From Actinomadura sp. K4S16 (GTDB lineage Bacteria > Actinomycetota > Actinomycetes > Streptosporangiales > Streptosporangiaceae): DNA of 64,000 nt. Below, piece after piece: positions 17,181 to 25,942 of the stretch. The notes below the pieces were generated by a model, which worked only from the letters and a program-made list of their open reading frames with translations, did no database searches and was not told the origin of the DNA. The position numbers and the translations under genes were made by a program. Numbering within the stretch: position 1 is the first letter of the stretch; each line of letters starts with the position of its first letter. Where the stretch lies: the NCBI RefSeq assembly GCF_008327685.1, contig NZ_BDDE01000015.1, positions 1 to 64,000 on the forward strand, read 5' to 3'.

Positions 17181-17182
17181 CG

Positions 17183-18277
17183 TTGTCTCAACATTCTTCC
17201 TTCTCCACCCGGCCACGCCCTCTGGCGCGCTACGGCTGGGACGATGCCTACGAGCACGCCTTCGCACCCCATCACGCCGCCGGGCTGATCCCGGCGCGGA
17301 TCGTGCGGGCCGAACGCGGCCTGTGCGAGACGGTCACCGATACGGGGGCCGTCCGTGCGGAGATCCCTGCCGCCCAGCAGAGCGATCCGCTCGCGGCACC
17401 CTGCACCGGTGACTGGGCGGCGCTGCGTCCGCCGACCGACGACCATGCGGCGGTGCTGCACGAGGTTCTGGAGCGGCGCACCGCCCTGGTGCGGTCCACC
17501 GCCTCACGCACCTCGCACGGGCAGGTCCTGGCCGCCAACGTCGACACGGTCGTGGTGACCGTGTCCTTGGCCGCCCCGCTCAACCACGACCGCACCGAGC
17601 GGATGCTCGCGCTGGCCTGGGAGAGCGGGGCGCAGCCCGTCATCGTGCTCACCAAGGCCGACGAGCGCGCCGACGCGGCGTCGGCCCAGGCCGAGGTGTC
17701 AGCGGTGGCGCCCGGCGTGGACGTGCTGGTCACCAGCGCCGTGACCGGGGAGGGCCTGGACGTCCTGACGGCCGTCCTTACCGGCACGGTCGTATTGCTC
17801 GGCCCGTCCGGGGCGGGCAAGTCCACGCTGGGCAACGCCCTGCTGGGCGAGCCCCTGCTGGCCACCGGCGCCGTACGCGCTACAGACGGCAAGGGCCGGC
17901 ACACCACCGCCTGGAGGGAGCTGCTGCCGCTGCCCGGCGGCGGCGTCCTGCTGGATACTCCGGGGCTGCGCTCGATCGGCCTGCACGATGCCCAGAGCGG
18001 GCTGGAGCAGACGTTCGCCGACATCCAGGAACTGGCGCTGGACTGCCGGTTCAGCGACTGCGCCCACGAGAGCGAGCCGGGCTGCGCCGTCCTGGCCGCC
18101 GTCGAGGCCGGCACGTTGCCGGAGCGCCGCCTGGAGAGCTTTCACCGGCTGCTGCGGGAGAACGCCTACGCCGCCTCCCGCACCGACGCGCGGCTGCGGG
18201 CCGACCGCGAGGCCGTCAAGAAGAACATCACGCAGCACCTGCGCGCCACCTACCGCTTCAGGGAGCGCCAGCAGTGA
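17183..18277 (+). CDS. rsgA: RsgA-like ribosome small-subunit-dependent GTPase
   Basis: A 364-aa circularly permuted GTPase. An OB-like N-terminus (about 1-115) is followed by the G4 motif TKAD (157-160), the P-loop GPSGAGKS (207-214), the G3 DTPGLR (258-263), and a C-terminal zinc module with CRFSDCAHE and GC near 283-298. Members act in late 30S maturation and use GTP at the decoding region. The start is a TTG with AAGGG about eight bases before it. The GNAT gene follows, and its upstream-most possible start (18274) overlaps the stop. The leader ORF suggests induction by ribosome stress. It may be a second, accessory copy; the housekeeping one would lie elsewhere. Confidence 0.88.
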   Translation: MSQHSSFSTRPRPLARYGWDDAYEHAFAPHHAAGLIPARIVRAERGLCETVTDTGAVRAEIPAAQQSDPLAAPCTGDWAALRPPTDDHAAVLHEVLERRTALVRSTASRTSHGQVLAANVDTVVVTVSLAAPLNHDRTERMLALAWESGAQPVIVLTKADERADAASAQAEVSAVAPGVDVLVTSAVTGEGLDVLTAVLTGTVVLLGPSGAGKSTLGNALLGEPLLATGAVRATDGKGRHTTAWRELLPLPGGGVLLDTPGLRSIGLHDAQSGLEQTFADIQELALDCRFSDCAHESEPGCAVLAAVEAGTLPERRLESFHRLLRENAYAASRTDARLRADREAVKKNITQHLRATYRFRERQQ

Positions 18278-18369
18278 GCCCCACCGACACGCCCGCACAC
18301 GGCCCCGGCGCCCCGGTGCGCGCCCACCTCCTTCACGACGACGCTTCCACCGACGAGAACAGGACCGCC

Positions 18370-18879
18370 ATGTCCACCTGGAACACCCGCCCCGAGACCG
18401 CCGACGACGTGCCCGCCATCCGCGACATCGTCCTGGCCGCCTTCCCCACCGCCGAAGAGGCCGGCATCGTCGACGCCCTGCGCGCCGACGCGGAGGCGTG
18501 GATCGACGGCCTGTCCGTGGTCAGCACGACCCCCGACGGCACTCCGGTCGGGTACGCACTGATCACTCGCTGCCACGTCGACGGCGAGTCGGCGCTCGCC
18601 CTGGCGCCGTGCGCCGTGCTGCCGTCGTTCCAGCGGACCGGCGCCGGCTCGGCCGCCATCCGCGCCGTCCTGGACGCCGCCCGGGCCATGGGCGAGAACC
18701 TCGTCCTGGTCCTCGGCCACGCCGACTACTACCCGCGGTTCGGCTTCATCCCCGCCTCCCGCTTCGGGATCCGCGCGCCCTTCGAGGTCCCGGACGAGGC
18801 CATGATGGCGATGGCGCTGGACGAGGCCCGCCCGGTCCCCACCGGCACCATCCAGTACCCCGCCGCGTTCGGCGTCTGA
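18370..18879 (+). CDS. GNAT-family N-acetyltransferase
   Basis: A 169-aa acetyltransferase of the YhbS type. It has the N-terminal IRxV-like helix (DVPAIRDIVLAAFPTAEEAG), the acetyl-CoA pyrophosphate loop in PSFQRTGAGSAAIRA, and the later LVLGHADYYPRFGF motif typical of the subgroup. It is co-transcribed with the GTPase upstream. A GTG at 18274 overlapping the GTPase stop could add 32 poorly conserved-looking residues; the ATG at 18370 with AGGA seven bases upstream gives the normal family length. The substrate is unknown. A strong terminator follows. Confidence 0.85.
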   Translation: MSTWNTRPETADDVPAIRDIVLAAFPTAEEAGIVDALRADAEAWIDGLSVVSTTPDGTPVGYALITRCHVDGESALALAPCAVLPSFQRTGAGSAAIRAVLDAARAMGENLVLVLGHADYYPRFGFIPASRFGIRAPFEVPDEAMMAMALDEARPVPTGTIQYPAAFGV

Positions 18880-18887
18880 TCACCGAT

Positions 18888-18918
18888 GTGGTGCCCCGAG
18901 GCCTCCTCGGGGCACCAC
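18888..18918 (+). terminator. 14-bp perfect inverted repeat after the GNAT gene
   Basis: GTGGTGCCCCGAGG, loop CCT, then the exact complement. There is no T tract, but the stem is among the strongest in the window and lies between two transcription units. Confidence 0.6.
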
Positions 18919-18989
18919 AGCCCATCGTCGGGGTGATCTCGCAGCCGCCGTTAACCATCGCCTTATCGCGGTTCTGGGGGAATGGTGGG

Positions 18990-19643
18990 ATGCGGATACT
19001 CGTGGCCGAGGACGAGCGCTTCCTGGCCGATCTGGTGGCTGAGGGGCTGCGGAAGCGGGCGATGGCGGTGGACGTCGCCTACGACGGGGCGGGGGCGCTG
19101 GAGCGGCTCGCGGTCAACGAGTACGACGTCCTCGTGCTGGACCGCGACCTCCCGCTGGTGCACGGCGACGACGTCTGCCGGGAGCTGGCGCAGCGCGAGG
19201 CGGGGGTGCGCATCCTGATGCTGACCGCGTCGGGTGCGGTGCACGAGCGGGTGGACGGGCTGAACCTCGGCGCCGACGACTACCTGGCCAAGCCGTTCGC
19301 GTTCGACGAGCTGGTGGCGCGGATCCGCGCGCTGGCGCGGCGGAACGTCCCGCCGCTGCCCCCGGTGCTGGTGCGGAGCGGGCTCACGCTGGACGCGGCG
19401 CGGCGCGAGGCGGCCCGGGACGGCCGCCGCCTGGCGCTGTCCCCCAAGGAGTACGCCGTGCTGGAGGTGCTGATGCAGGCGCGGGGCGGCGTGGTCAGCG
19501 CCGAGGAGCTGCTCGAACGGGCGTGGGACGAGAACACCGACCCGTTCACCACCGTGGTCAAGGTGACCGTGAGCAAGCTGCGGGCCAAGCTCGGCGACCC
19601 GCCCGTCATCGTCACCGTTCCGGGAAGCGGGTACCGGCTGTGA
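18990..19643 (+). CDS. OmpR/PhoB-type response regulator
   Basis: A 217-aa two-domain regulator. The receiver (1-115) has the acidic pair E7-D8, phosphoacceptor D51 (VLDRDLP), LTASG and the KPFAFDEL lysine. The winged-helix output domain (about 125-217) has LSPKEYAVLEVLM and VVKVTVSKLRAKLGDP, ending VPGSGYRL. Its stop overlaps the kinase ATG (TGATG). Downstream and convergent lies an ABC/FtsX exporter, so control of that exporter by this pair is inferred. Confidence 0.93.
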   Translation: MRILVAEDERFLADLVAEGLRKRAMAVDVAYDGAGALERLAVNEYDVLVLDRDLPLVHGDDVCRELAQREAGVRILMLTASGAVHERVDGLNLGADDYLAKPFAFDELVARIRALARRNVPPLPPVLVRSGLTLDAARREAARDGRRLALSPKEYAVLEVLMQARGGVVSAEELLERAWDENTDPFTTVVKVTVSKLRAKLGDPPVIVTVPGSGYRL

Positions 19644-20818
19644 TGCCCGCGACGGTGCGGGCCCGGATGACGCTGCTGTACGGCGGCCTGTTCGCCGTGA
19701 TCACGCTGGGCGTGCTCAGCGCCGTCCTGTGGATGCAGAAGAGGATCGTCAACGACCGCGTGCAGGACGTCCCCGCGCACCCGAACCCCGTCGCATGCGA
19801 CGGGGTCCCCGAGGACATGCCGTGCCCGCCGGCGGCGCCGGTCGCGCCGACGCCGCGGTTCGAGTTCGTGGAGCCCGGCGCGGGGCAGGGCCCGAAGAAG
19901 GTCGTCGGGCCGGAGCAGTTCCAGGACAGCCTGGTCGGGTCGCAGCGGCTCGTCATCCTGGTCGCGATCGTGGTGATCACGGTGCTGGCGTTCGCGGTGT
20001 GCTGGTGGCTGACCGGGCGGCTGCTGCGTCCGCTGCACAGCATCACGGCGACCGCGCGCCGGCTGTCGCTGTCCACCCTGCACGAGCGCATCGCGCTGGA
20101 CGGGCCGCAGAACGAGCTGAAGGAGCTGGCCGACACCTTCGACGCCATGATCGACCGGTTGGAGAAGGCGGTCGACAGCCAGCGCCGCTTCGTCGCCAAC
20201 GCGTCCCACGAGCTGCGCACTCCCCTGGCCATCCAGCGGACCGCCGTGGAGGTCGGGCTCGCGGACCCCTCGCCGGAGCGGCTCGCCGAGGTCCGGGCCG
20301 AGATGCTGCGCAACACCCTGCGGTCCGAGCGGCTGATCGAGGGGCTGCTCGTCCTCGCGCAGGGGGAACGGGGGCTCGACGCCCGCGCGCCGGTGGACCT
20401 CGAAGCGGTCGTCCGGCAGGTCGTGGAGGACAACGCCGCCGCCGCCGAACGCGACGGGATCGCCGTCGCCGCCGAGACGCGTCCGGTGACCGTCGCCGGG
20501 GACGAGGTGCTGCTCACAAGGATGGCCGCGAACCTGGTGCAGAACGCGATCCGGCACAACCGGCCCGGCGGGGACGTCCGCGTGGAGTTGTCGGAGGAGG
20601 CGCTGGTCGTCCGCAACACCGGACCGATCGTCCCGCCCGAGAAGGTGGACGAGCTGTTCGAGCCGTTCCGGAGGCTGCACGCCGACCGGACCGGGTCGGC
20701 GGAGGGCGCGGGGCTCGGGCTGTCGATCGTCGCCGCCATCGCCCGCGCCCACGGCGGCGACGCGAGGGCCACGGCGAACCCGGACGGCGGGCTGTCGGTC
20801 ACCGTGGCCCTCACGTGA
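19643..20818 (+). CDS. sensor histidine kinase
   Basis: A 391-aa membrane kinase. TM1 spans about 10-30, followed by a proline- and cysteine-bearing extracytoplasmic loop (35-100), TM2 at about 103-123, HAMP (124-178), HisKA with His189 in ASHELRTPLA, and HATPase with the N box LVQNAIRHN, the DELFEPF region and a GAGLGLSI G box. It is translationally coupled to the regulator upstream. The loop has two Cys in a CDGVPEDMPC stretch that could form a disulfide. The gene ends three bases from the convergent permease gene. Confidence 0.92.
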   Translation: MPATVRARMTLLYGGLFAVITLGVLSAVLWMQKRIVNDRVQDVPAHPNPVACDGVPEDMPCPPAAPVAPTPRFEFVEPGAGQGPKKVVGPEQFQDSLVGSQRLVILVAIVVITVLAFAVCWWLTGRLLRPLHSITATARRLSLSTLHERIALDGPQNELKELADTFDAMIDRLEKAVDSQRRFVANASHELRTPLAIQRTAVEVGLADPSPERLAEVRAEMLRNTLRSERLIEGLLVLAQGERGLDARAPVDLEAVVRQVVEDNAAAAERDGIAVAAETRPVTVAGDEVLLTRMAANLVQNAIRHNRPGGDVRVELSEEALVVRNTGPIVPPEKVDELFEPFRRLHADRTGSAEGAGLGLSIVAAIARAHGGDARATANPDGGLSVTVALT

Positions 20819-20821
20819 CCC

Positions 20822-23110
20822 TCACTCGCTGCGCAGCACGGCGGCGGTGCGGGTGGCGGCGGCCCGGAGGGCGGGCGGCCAGGCGCCGAGGACGGCCGCG
20901 GCCAGCCCGGCGCAGGCCGGCGGCACCAGCACGGTCCACGAGTACACGTGGATCCAGGACGACGCCATCCCGCTGCCGAGCATGTCGCCGGTGAGCACCA
21001 CGACGCCATGGTGGACGAGCACCCCGAGCGGCGCCCCGAGCGCGCCGCCGACGATCCCGAGGGCCGCCATCGACGTCACCATCATGGCGACGACCTGCCG
21101 CGGGGTCGTCCCGACCGCCTTGAGCACGCCGAGGTCCCGGCCGCGCTCCCGGGCGCTCAGCAGCACACTGTTGAGGACGCCGAGCCCCGCCGCCGCGCAG
21201 ATGATCAGTGAGAACAGCAGGAACAGCCCGCCGAAGACCGCGCCCTCGCCGAGGTCGGGCCGCACAGGCTCGGCGAACAGCCCGCCGGGCGGGGCGGCGG
21301 CGGTGAGCCGGCGGACGTAGTCGGACGGGTCGGTCCCCTTGGTGAGGATCACCGAGAAGGGGCTGGGCTGGTCCTTGGTCGCCGCGGCGGGCAGGCTGGC
21401 GGTGTCGAGCATCAGGCGGTCGGTGTCGGGATGGGCGAACGCGCCCACGATCCGCACCTTGACCGGCTCGCCCGCCGTCTGGAGCGTGAGGGTGTCGCCC
21501 ACGTCCAGGTCGTGGAGGCGCATGAACGCCTCGCTCGGCACGACCTCGCCGGGGCCCGAGAACCAGCGTCCGCGGACGAGGCTGTCGCCGAGGAAGGGGC
21601 GGTAGTCGCCGCTGTAGGCCTCGGCCGACAGGCTCGACGGCACCCCGGGGATCCGCACGTTCGCGGGCGCGAACGACATGATGTGGGCGGTCCCCGGCTG
21701 GGCTCGCAGCAGCGCCTCCAGCTTGTCGTCGGTCATGCCGCCGGAGGCTCTCGGGGCGACGCCCGCGACGACGGAGGTGTGCCCCTCGGTGTCCGCCGTC
21801 GTGATCTTCATGACCGTCTGCTGGAGCCCGAACCCCATGGTCACCGCGGTCACGCCGAGGCACAGCCCCGCGAGGGTGAGCGCCGTCCTGGCGGGGCGGG
21901 CGGCGGGCAGCCCGAGGCCCAGCCCGGCCGGGACGGGCAGCCGGGTGCGCAGCAGCCACCGCTGGAGGCGCCGCCCGCGGCCCCGGCGCGACACGGTCCC
22001 GGCGCTGATCGCCTGCACCGCCGGGAGCCGTCCGGCCCGCAGCGCCGGGAGGACGGCGGCCAGCACCACCAGGGCGAGGACCCCGGCGCCCCCGGCGAGG
22101 TCGAGCACGGGCGCCGCTCCCCCGGCCGACGGCAGTTCGAAGCCCGCCGCCACGCTCGCCGCGATCCGCAGGGCGAGCAGGTGGCCCGCGAGCAGGCCGA
22201 CCGCGCAGCCGAGCAGCGCCGGGACGGCGACCATGACGACGTAGACGGCGGTCACCTGCGCCGGGGTGAAGCCGAGCGCCTTCATGACGCCGATGTGCCG
22301 GAACCCGGAGACCACCGCGCCGCTGACCACGTTCGCGACGATGAACACCGACACGGCCATGGCGAGCACGCCGAAGACCGTGACGAACGGGATCAGCTGG
22401 TTGAACCTCTTCTCGAAGGAGCGCTCGGCGGTGACGTAGGAGTCGTAGCCGCGCATCGGCAGTCCGGCGGTCGCGGCCGTCAGGCTCTGCCGGACCTCGG
22501 ACGCGCCCTTCGCGCGGTCGAACCGGTAGAGCATCTGGAGCCCGTCCGGCCGGAAGGCTGCGACCTGGGCAGTGGTCACCCAGCCCATGAAGCCGTCCGT
22601 CACGGAGTCGGCGAACCCGACGATCGTGAGCTCGGGCAGGCCCGGGGGCGTCAGCTTGCCGCCCAGCCTGAAGGGGCCGCCGGGCTTGACGCGGAGCACG
22701 ACCTCGCCCGGTCCGCGGACCCACCGGCCCTGGGTGAGGGTGAGCCTGTCGACGGGGCCGCCGGGGTCGTCCCGTCCGACCACCAGGAGGCCGTCGCCGC
22801 CGGGTCCCATGGGGCCCTTGTCCCGGGGCAGGACGGCCGTGCGGAACGGGCCCGCGGCGGCGGTGACGCCGGGCGCGCGGGCGGTGGCGGCGAGCCGGTC
22901 GGCGCTCACCCGCGCGGCGTCGAAGGAGGCCGTCGCGTGCGCGCCGCGCGCCTGCGCGAAGGCGTCGTCGAAGAGGGACCGCGACGCGGCCAGCAGGCCG
23001 AGCCCGAACACGAGCGTCGCCGTGGACAGCGCCACGACGACGGCGATGCTGGCCGACTGGACCCTGCGCCGCCGCACCCCGGCCCGCGACGCCGCCCACA
23101 CCGCGCTCAT
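20822..23110 (-). CDS. FtsX/MacB-type ABC transporter permease
   Basis: A 762-aa permease with the ten-helix FtsX layout: an N-terminal helix (ASIAVVVALSTATLVFGLGL), a large extracytoplasmic domain (about 45-250), three helices around 250-370, an internal repeat starting LPVPAGLGLGLPAARPARTA, a second extracytoplasmic domain, and three C-terminal helices. Each half carries an FtsX core block (FGVLAMAVSVFIVANVVSG and LFSLIICAAAGLGVLNSVLL). The ATG at 23110 overlaps the ATPase stop (ATGA). Together they form an exporter of the type often guarded by a two-component system. Confidence 0.9.
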   Translation of the reverse strand: MSAVWAASRAGVRRRRVQSASIAVVVALSTATLVFGLGLLAASRSLFDDAFAQARGAHATASFDAARVSADRLAATARAPGVTAAAGPFRTAVLPRDKGPMGPGGDGLLVVGRDDPGGPVDRLTLTQGRWVRGPGEVVLRVKPGGPFRLGGKLTPPGLPELTIVGFADSVTDGFMGWVTTAQVAAFRPDGLQMLYRFDRAKGASEVRQSLTAATAGLPMRGYDSYVTAERSFEKRFNQLIPFVTVFGVLAMAVSVFIVANVVSGAVVSGFRHIGVMKALGFTPAQVTAVYVVMVAVPALLGCAVGLLAGHLLALRIAASVAAGFELPSAGGAAPVLDLAGGAGVLALVVLAAVLPALRAGRLPAVQAISAGTVSRRGRGRRLQRWLLRTRLPVPAGLGLGLPAARPARTALTLAGLCLGVTAVTMGFGLQQTVMKITTADTEGHTSVVAGVAPRASGGMTDDKLEALLRAQPGTAHIMSFAPANVRIPGVPSSLSAEAYSGDYRPFLGDSLVRGRWFSGPGEVVPSEAFMRLHDLDVGDTLTLQTAGEPVKVRIVGAFAHPDTDRLMLDTASLPAAATKDQPSPFSVILTKGTDPSDYVRRLTAAAPPGGLFAEPVRPDLGEGAVFGGLFLLFSLIICAAAGLGVLNSVLLSARERGRDLGVLKAVGTTPRQVVAMMVTSMAALGIVGGALGAPLGVLVHHGVVVLTGDMLGSGMASSWIHVYSWTVLVPPACAGLAAAVLGAWPPALRAAATRTAAVLRSE

Positions 23111-23835
23111 CGGACGGACCGCGTCTCGGCCGTCTCCCGCGCGCCGCCGCCCGTTGCCGACTCCCGGACGATCCGGCCGTCCCTGAACTCGACCAGGCGG
23201 GACGCGCACCGGTCGGCCAGGCCCTGGTCGTGGGTGACCAGCAGCAGCGTCTGGCCCTTCCGGTTGAGGTCGAGCAGCAGCCCGGCGACCTGCTCGCCGG
23301 TCGCGCTGTCGAGGGCGCCGGTCGGCTCGTCCGCCAGCAGCAGCGCCGGCCGGTTCACCAGCGCCCGCGCCACCCCGACGCGCTGCCGCTCGCCGCCGCT
23401 GAGCACCGCCGGGTAGGCGTCGCGGCGGTCGGCGACGCCGAGTTCGTCCAGCAGTTCCAGCGCCCGGGCCCGCGCCTTGCGCGCCGGGACGCCGGCCAGC
23501 CGGGCGGCCAGCGCGACGTTCTCCAGCGCGGGCAGGTCGTCCAGCAGGTTGAAGAACTGGAAGACCATCCCGATCCGGCGGCGGCGGAAGCGGGCCAAAG
23601 CCGCCTCGCCCATCCCGGTGAGGTCGTCGCCGTCCACCGCCACCGAGCCCGCCGTCGGGCGGTCCAGTCCCGCGACCATGTTGAGCAGCGTCGACTTCCC
23701 GCTGCCGGACGGCCCCATCACCGCGACGGACTCGCCGCGCCGGATGTCGAGGCTCACCCCGTCCAGCGCGGCGACGTCGCCGAATGTCCTGCGTACGGAA
23801 CCGAGCCGTACGACCGTTTCCTCGCGTGTGTTCAC
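23107..23835 (-). CDS. ABC transporter ATP-binding protein (LolD/MacB type)
   Basis: A 242-aa ATPase with Walker A GPSGSGKST (41-49), Q-loop VFQFFNLLDDL, signature LSGGERQRV, Walker B LLLADEPTGALD and H-loop THD. It pairs with the FtsX-type permease through a 4-base overlap. The start is taken as the GTG at 23835 (VNTREETVVRLG). No good Shine-Dalgarno site is visible, so the message may be leaderless; a later in-frame start is less likely because the first beta strand begins at once. Confidence 0.92.
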   Translation of the reverse strand: MNTREETVVRLGSVRRTFGDVAALDGVSLDIRRGESVAVMGPSGSGKSTLLNMVAGLDRPTAGSVAVDGDDLTGMGEAALARFRRRRIGMVFQFFNLLDDLPALENVALAARLAGVPARKARARALELLDELGVADRRDAYPAVLSGGERQRVGVARALVNRPALLLADEPTGALDSATGEQVAGLLLDLNRKGQTLLLVTHDQGLADRCASRLVEFRDGRIVRESATGGGARETAETRSVR

Positions 23836-23912
23836 GCGCCCAACGTGGCAGCCGGGAGGTTTCGGCGCGGTGAGCGCGGCGGCGGCCGGGCGATGGGCGC
23901 GCGGGGCGCGGG

Positions 23913-25055
23913 CTAGACGCCGAGGCCGCGGCCGATGATCTCCTTCATGATCTCGGTGGTGCCGCCGAAGATGGTCTGGATGCGGACGTCCTGGTAGGCC
24001 TTGGCGATCGGGTACTCGGTCATGTAGCCGTAGCCGCCGTGGAGCTGGACGCAGCGGTCCACGACCCGCTTGAGCAGCTCGGTGTTCCACCACTTGAGCA
24101 TCGCGGCCTCGTCGGGGGTCAGCTCCCCCCTGCTCTCCTTGACGATGCACTCGTCGGTGAAGGAGCGCGAGACGGTCAGCTCCGTCTTCATCTCGGCGAG
24201 CGTGAACCGGTTGTGCTGGAACTTGCCGATCGGGCGGCCGAACGCCTCGCGGGTCTTGCAGTACTCCAGCGTCTGCTCGAAGGCGGTCTCGGCGGCGGCC
24301 TGCGCGGTGGCGCCGATGGACAGCCGCTCGCGGGCGAGGTTCTGCATGAGGTAGATGAAGCCCATGCCCTCCTCGCCGAGGAGGTTCTCCTTGGGGACGC
24401 GGACGTTGTCGAAGAACAGCTCGGCGGTGTCCTGGGCGTGCATGCCGACCTTGTCGAGGTTGCGGCCGCGCTCGAAGCCCTCCATGCCGCGCTCGACGGC
24501 GAGGAGGCTGACGCCCTTGGCCCCGGCGGACGGGTCGGTCTTGGCGACGACGATGACCAGGTCCGCGAGGATGCCGTTGGAGATGAACGTCTTCGAGCCG
24601 TTCAGGACGTAGTGGTCGCCGTCCTTCACCGCGGTGGTCTTGATGCCCTGGAGGTCGGACCCGGCGGCGGGCTCGGTCATCGCGATCGCGGTGACGATCT
24701 CCCCGGAGCAGTAGCCGGGGAACCAGCGCCGCTGCTGCTCGGGGGTGCACAGCTGCCGCAGGTACCCGCCGTTGATGTCGTTGTGGACGGCGAAGCCGGG
24801 CCCGTGCACGCCGGCCTTCGCCAGCTCCTCGTTGAAGATCACGTAGTAGCGGTAGTCGGGGTCGCCGCCGCCCCCGAACTCCTCCGGCATGTCGATGCCG
24901 AGCAGGCCCGCGCGCCCCGCGGCCAGCCACACGTCGCGCGAGACGATCCCGTCCTTCTCCCACTGCTCGTGGTGGGGCGCGATCTCCTTGGCGATGAAGG
25001 AGCGCACCATGTCGCGGAAGGCCTCGTGCTCCTCGGTGTAGATGTCGCGTCCCAT
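23913..25055 (-). CDS. acyl-CoA dehydrogenase
   Basis: A 380-aa flavoenzyme of the short/medium-chain acyl-CoA dehydrogenase family, which oxidises acyl-CoA to the trans-2-enoyl form using FAD and passes electrons to ETF. Visible signatures are AMTEPAAGSDL (FAD/substrate loop), FISNG, RVPKENLLGEEGMGF, the KTREAFGRPIGKFQ block, QLHGGYGYMTEYP, and the C-terminal YQDVRIQTIFGGTTEIMKEI, where Glu of GTTEI is not the usual catalytic base position of all members. It faces a MerR regulator across a short promoter region. The substrate chain length is not known. Confidence 0.93.
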   Translation of the reverse strand: MGRDIYTEEHEAFRDMVRSFIAKEIAPHHEQWEKDGIVSRDVWLAAGRAGLLGIDMPEEFGGGGDPDYRYYVIFNEELAKAGVHGPGFAVHNDINGGYLRQLCTPEQQRRWFPGYCSGEIVTAIAMTEPAAGSDLQGIKTTAVKDGDHYVLNGSKTFISNGILADLVIVVAKTDPSAGAKGVSLLAVERGMEGFERGRNLDKVGMHAQDTAELFFDNVRVPKENLLGEEGMGFIYLMQNLARERLSIGATAQAAAETAFEQTLEYCKTREAFGRPIGKFQHNRFTLAEMKTELTVSRSFTDECIVKESRGELTPDEAAMLKWWNTELLKRVVDRCVQLHGGYGYMTEYPIAKAYQDVRIQTIFGGTTEIMKEIIGRGLGV

Positions 25056-25140
25056 CCGCGGTCTCCCTACTTGGTACGTGCTGACAGGTGTGGCGCCGAC
25101 CGGTGCGCGCTCAGGTAAGTGCGCGCTGATACACGATTAA

Positions 25141-25161
25141 TGTAACACTGGTGCTGTCACA
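25141..25161. promoter_or_regulatory. inverted repeat TGTAACA-N7-TGTCACA between acd and merR
   Basis: A 21-base imperfect palindrome of half-sites TGTRACA in the divergent promoter region, just upstream of the regulator gene. It is a good candidate operator for the MerR-type protein. Confidence 0.55.
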
Positions 25162-25216
25162 TAGCGGCGGGCGGCCCGGGAGCGGCGGCATGGAGGCAGG
25201 CGGCGGTGAGGGCGGC

Positions 25217-25927
25217 ATGGAACTGACCGTCGACGAGCTGGCCGCGCGCGCCGGGGTCACCGTCCGCACCGTGCGGTTCTACGCCGGGCGCGGGCTGCTG
25301 CCTCCGCCGAGGCTGCGCGGCCGGACGGGCCTCTACGGCGCCGACCACCTCGCGCGGCTCGAACTCGTCCGGGAGCTCCAGTCGCTCGGGCTCACGCTCG
25401 CCTCGATCGAGAAGCACCTGAAGCGCATCCCGCTGGACGCGCCGGCCGAGGACCTCGCCCTCCAGCGCGCCCTGCTGTCCCCGTGGGCGCCGGAGCGTCC
25501 GGAGGACCTCGACCGGCACGAGCTGGACCGCCGCGCCGGACGCCACCTCGACGACGAGACGATCAAGCGGCTGGAGGCCCTCGGCGTCGTCGAGCAGATC
25601 TCCGACGACCCGGCGGGCCAGGTGCGGGTCGTCAGCCCCGCGCTGCTCGGCGTCAGCGCCGAACTGGCCGCGCTGCCGCTTCCCCTGGACACGCTGATCG
25701 CCTCGTACCAAGCGGTGGACCGGCACACGACCGCGCTTGCCGCCGAGCTCCAGCAGGTCTTCCAGGACACCGTCGTCCGCCCCTACCGGGCGGGCGGGCG
25801 CGCCCCCCAGGAGCGGGAGCGGCTGATGGAGATGGCCGGGAAGCTCAAGCCGCTGATGATCCAGTCACTGGTCACCTCGTTCCAGCGGGCCGTCGACAAG
25901 GCGCTCCGCCGGTCCGTCCCCGACTAG
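25217..25927 (+). CDS. MerR-family transcriptional regulator
   Basis: A protein of about 236 aa. The N-terminal winged-helix domain (1-70) reads LTVDELAARAGVTVRTVRFY then RLRGRTGLYGADHLARLELV, as in MerR proteins. A helix follows, then a C-terminal region unlike metal-binding members (no Cys pairs), rich in helices, ending LVTSFQRAVDKALRRS. Regulators with this layout sit beside fatty-acid degradation genes in actinobacteria. It faces the acyl-CoA dehydrogenase gene, which it may repress. An upstream ATG (25190) or the start of the reading frame (25151) would add low-complexity residues. Confidence 0.85.
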   Translation: MELTVDELAARAGVTVRTVRFYAGRGLLPPPRLRGRTGLYGADHLARLELVRELQSLGLTLASIEKHLKRIPLDAPAEDLALQRALLSPWAPERPEDLDRHELDRRAGRHLDDETIKRLEALGVVEQISDDPAGQVRVVSPALLGVSAELAALPLPLDTLIASYQAVDRHTTALAAELQQVFQDTVVRPYRAGGRAPQERERLMEMAGKLKPLMIQSLVTSFQRAVDKALRRSVPD

Positions 25928-25942
25928 GGCGCCCGGACCCGG

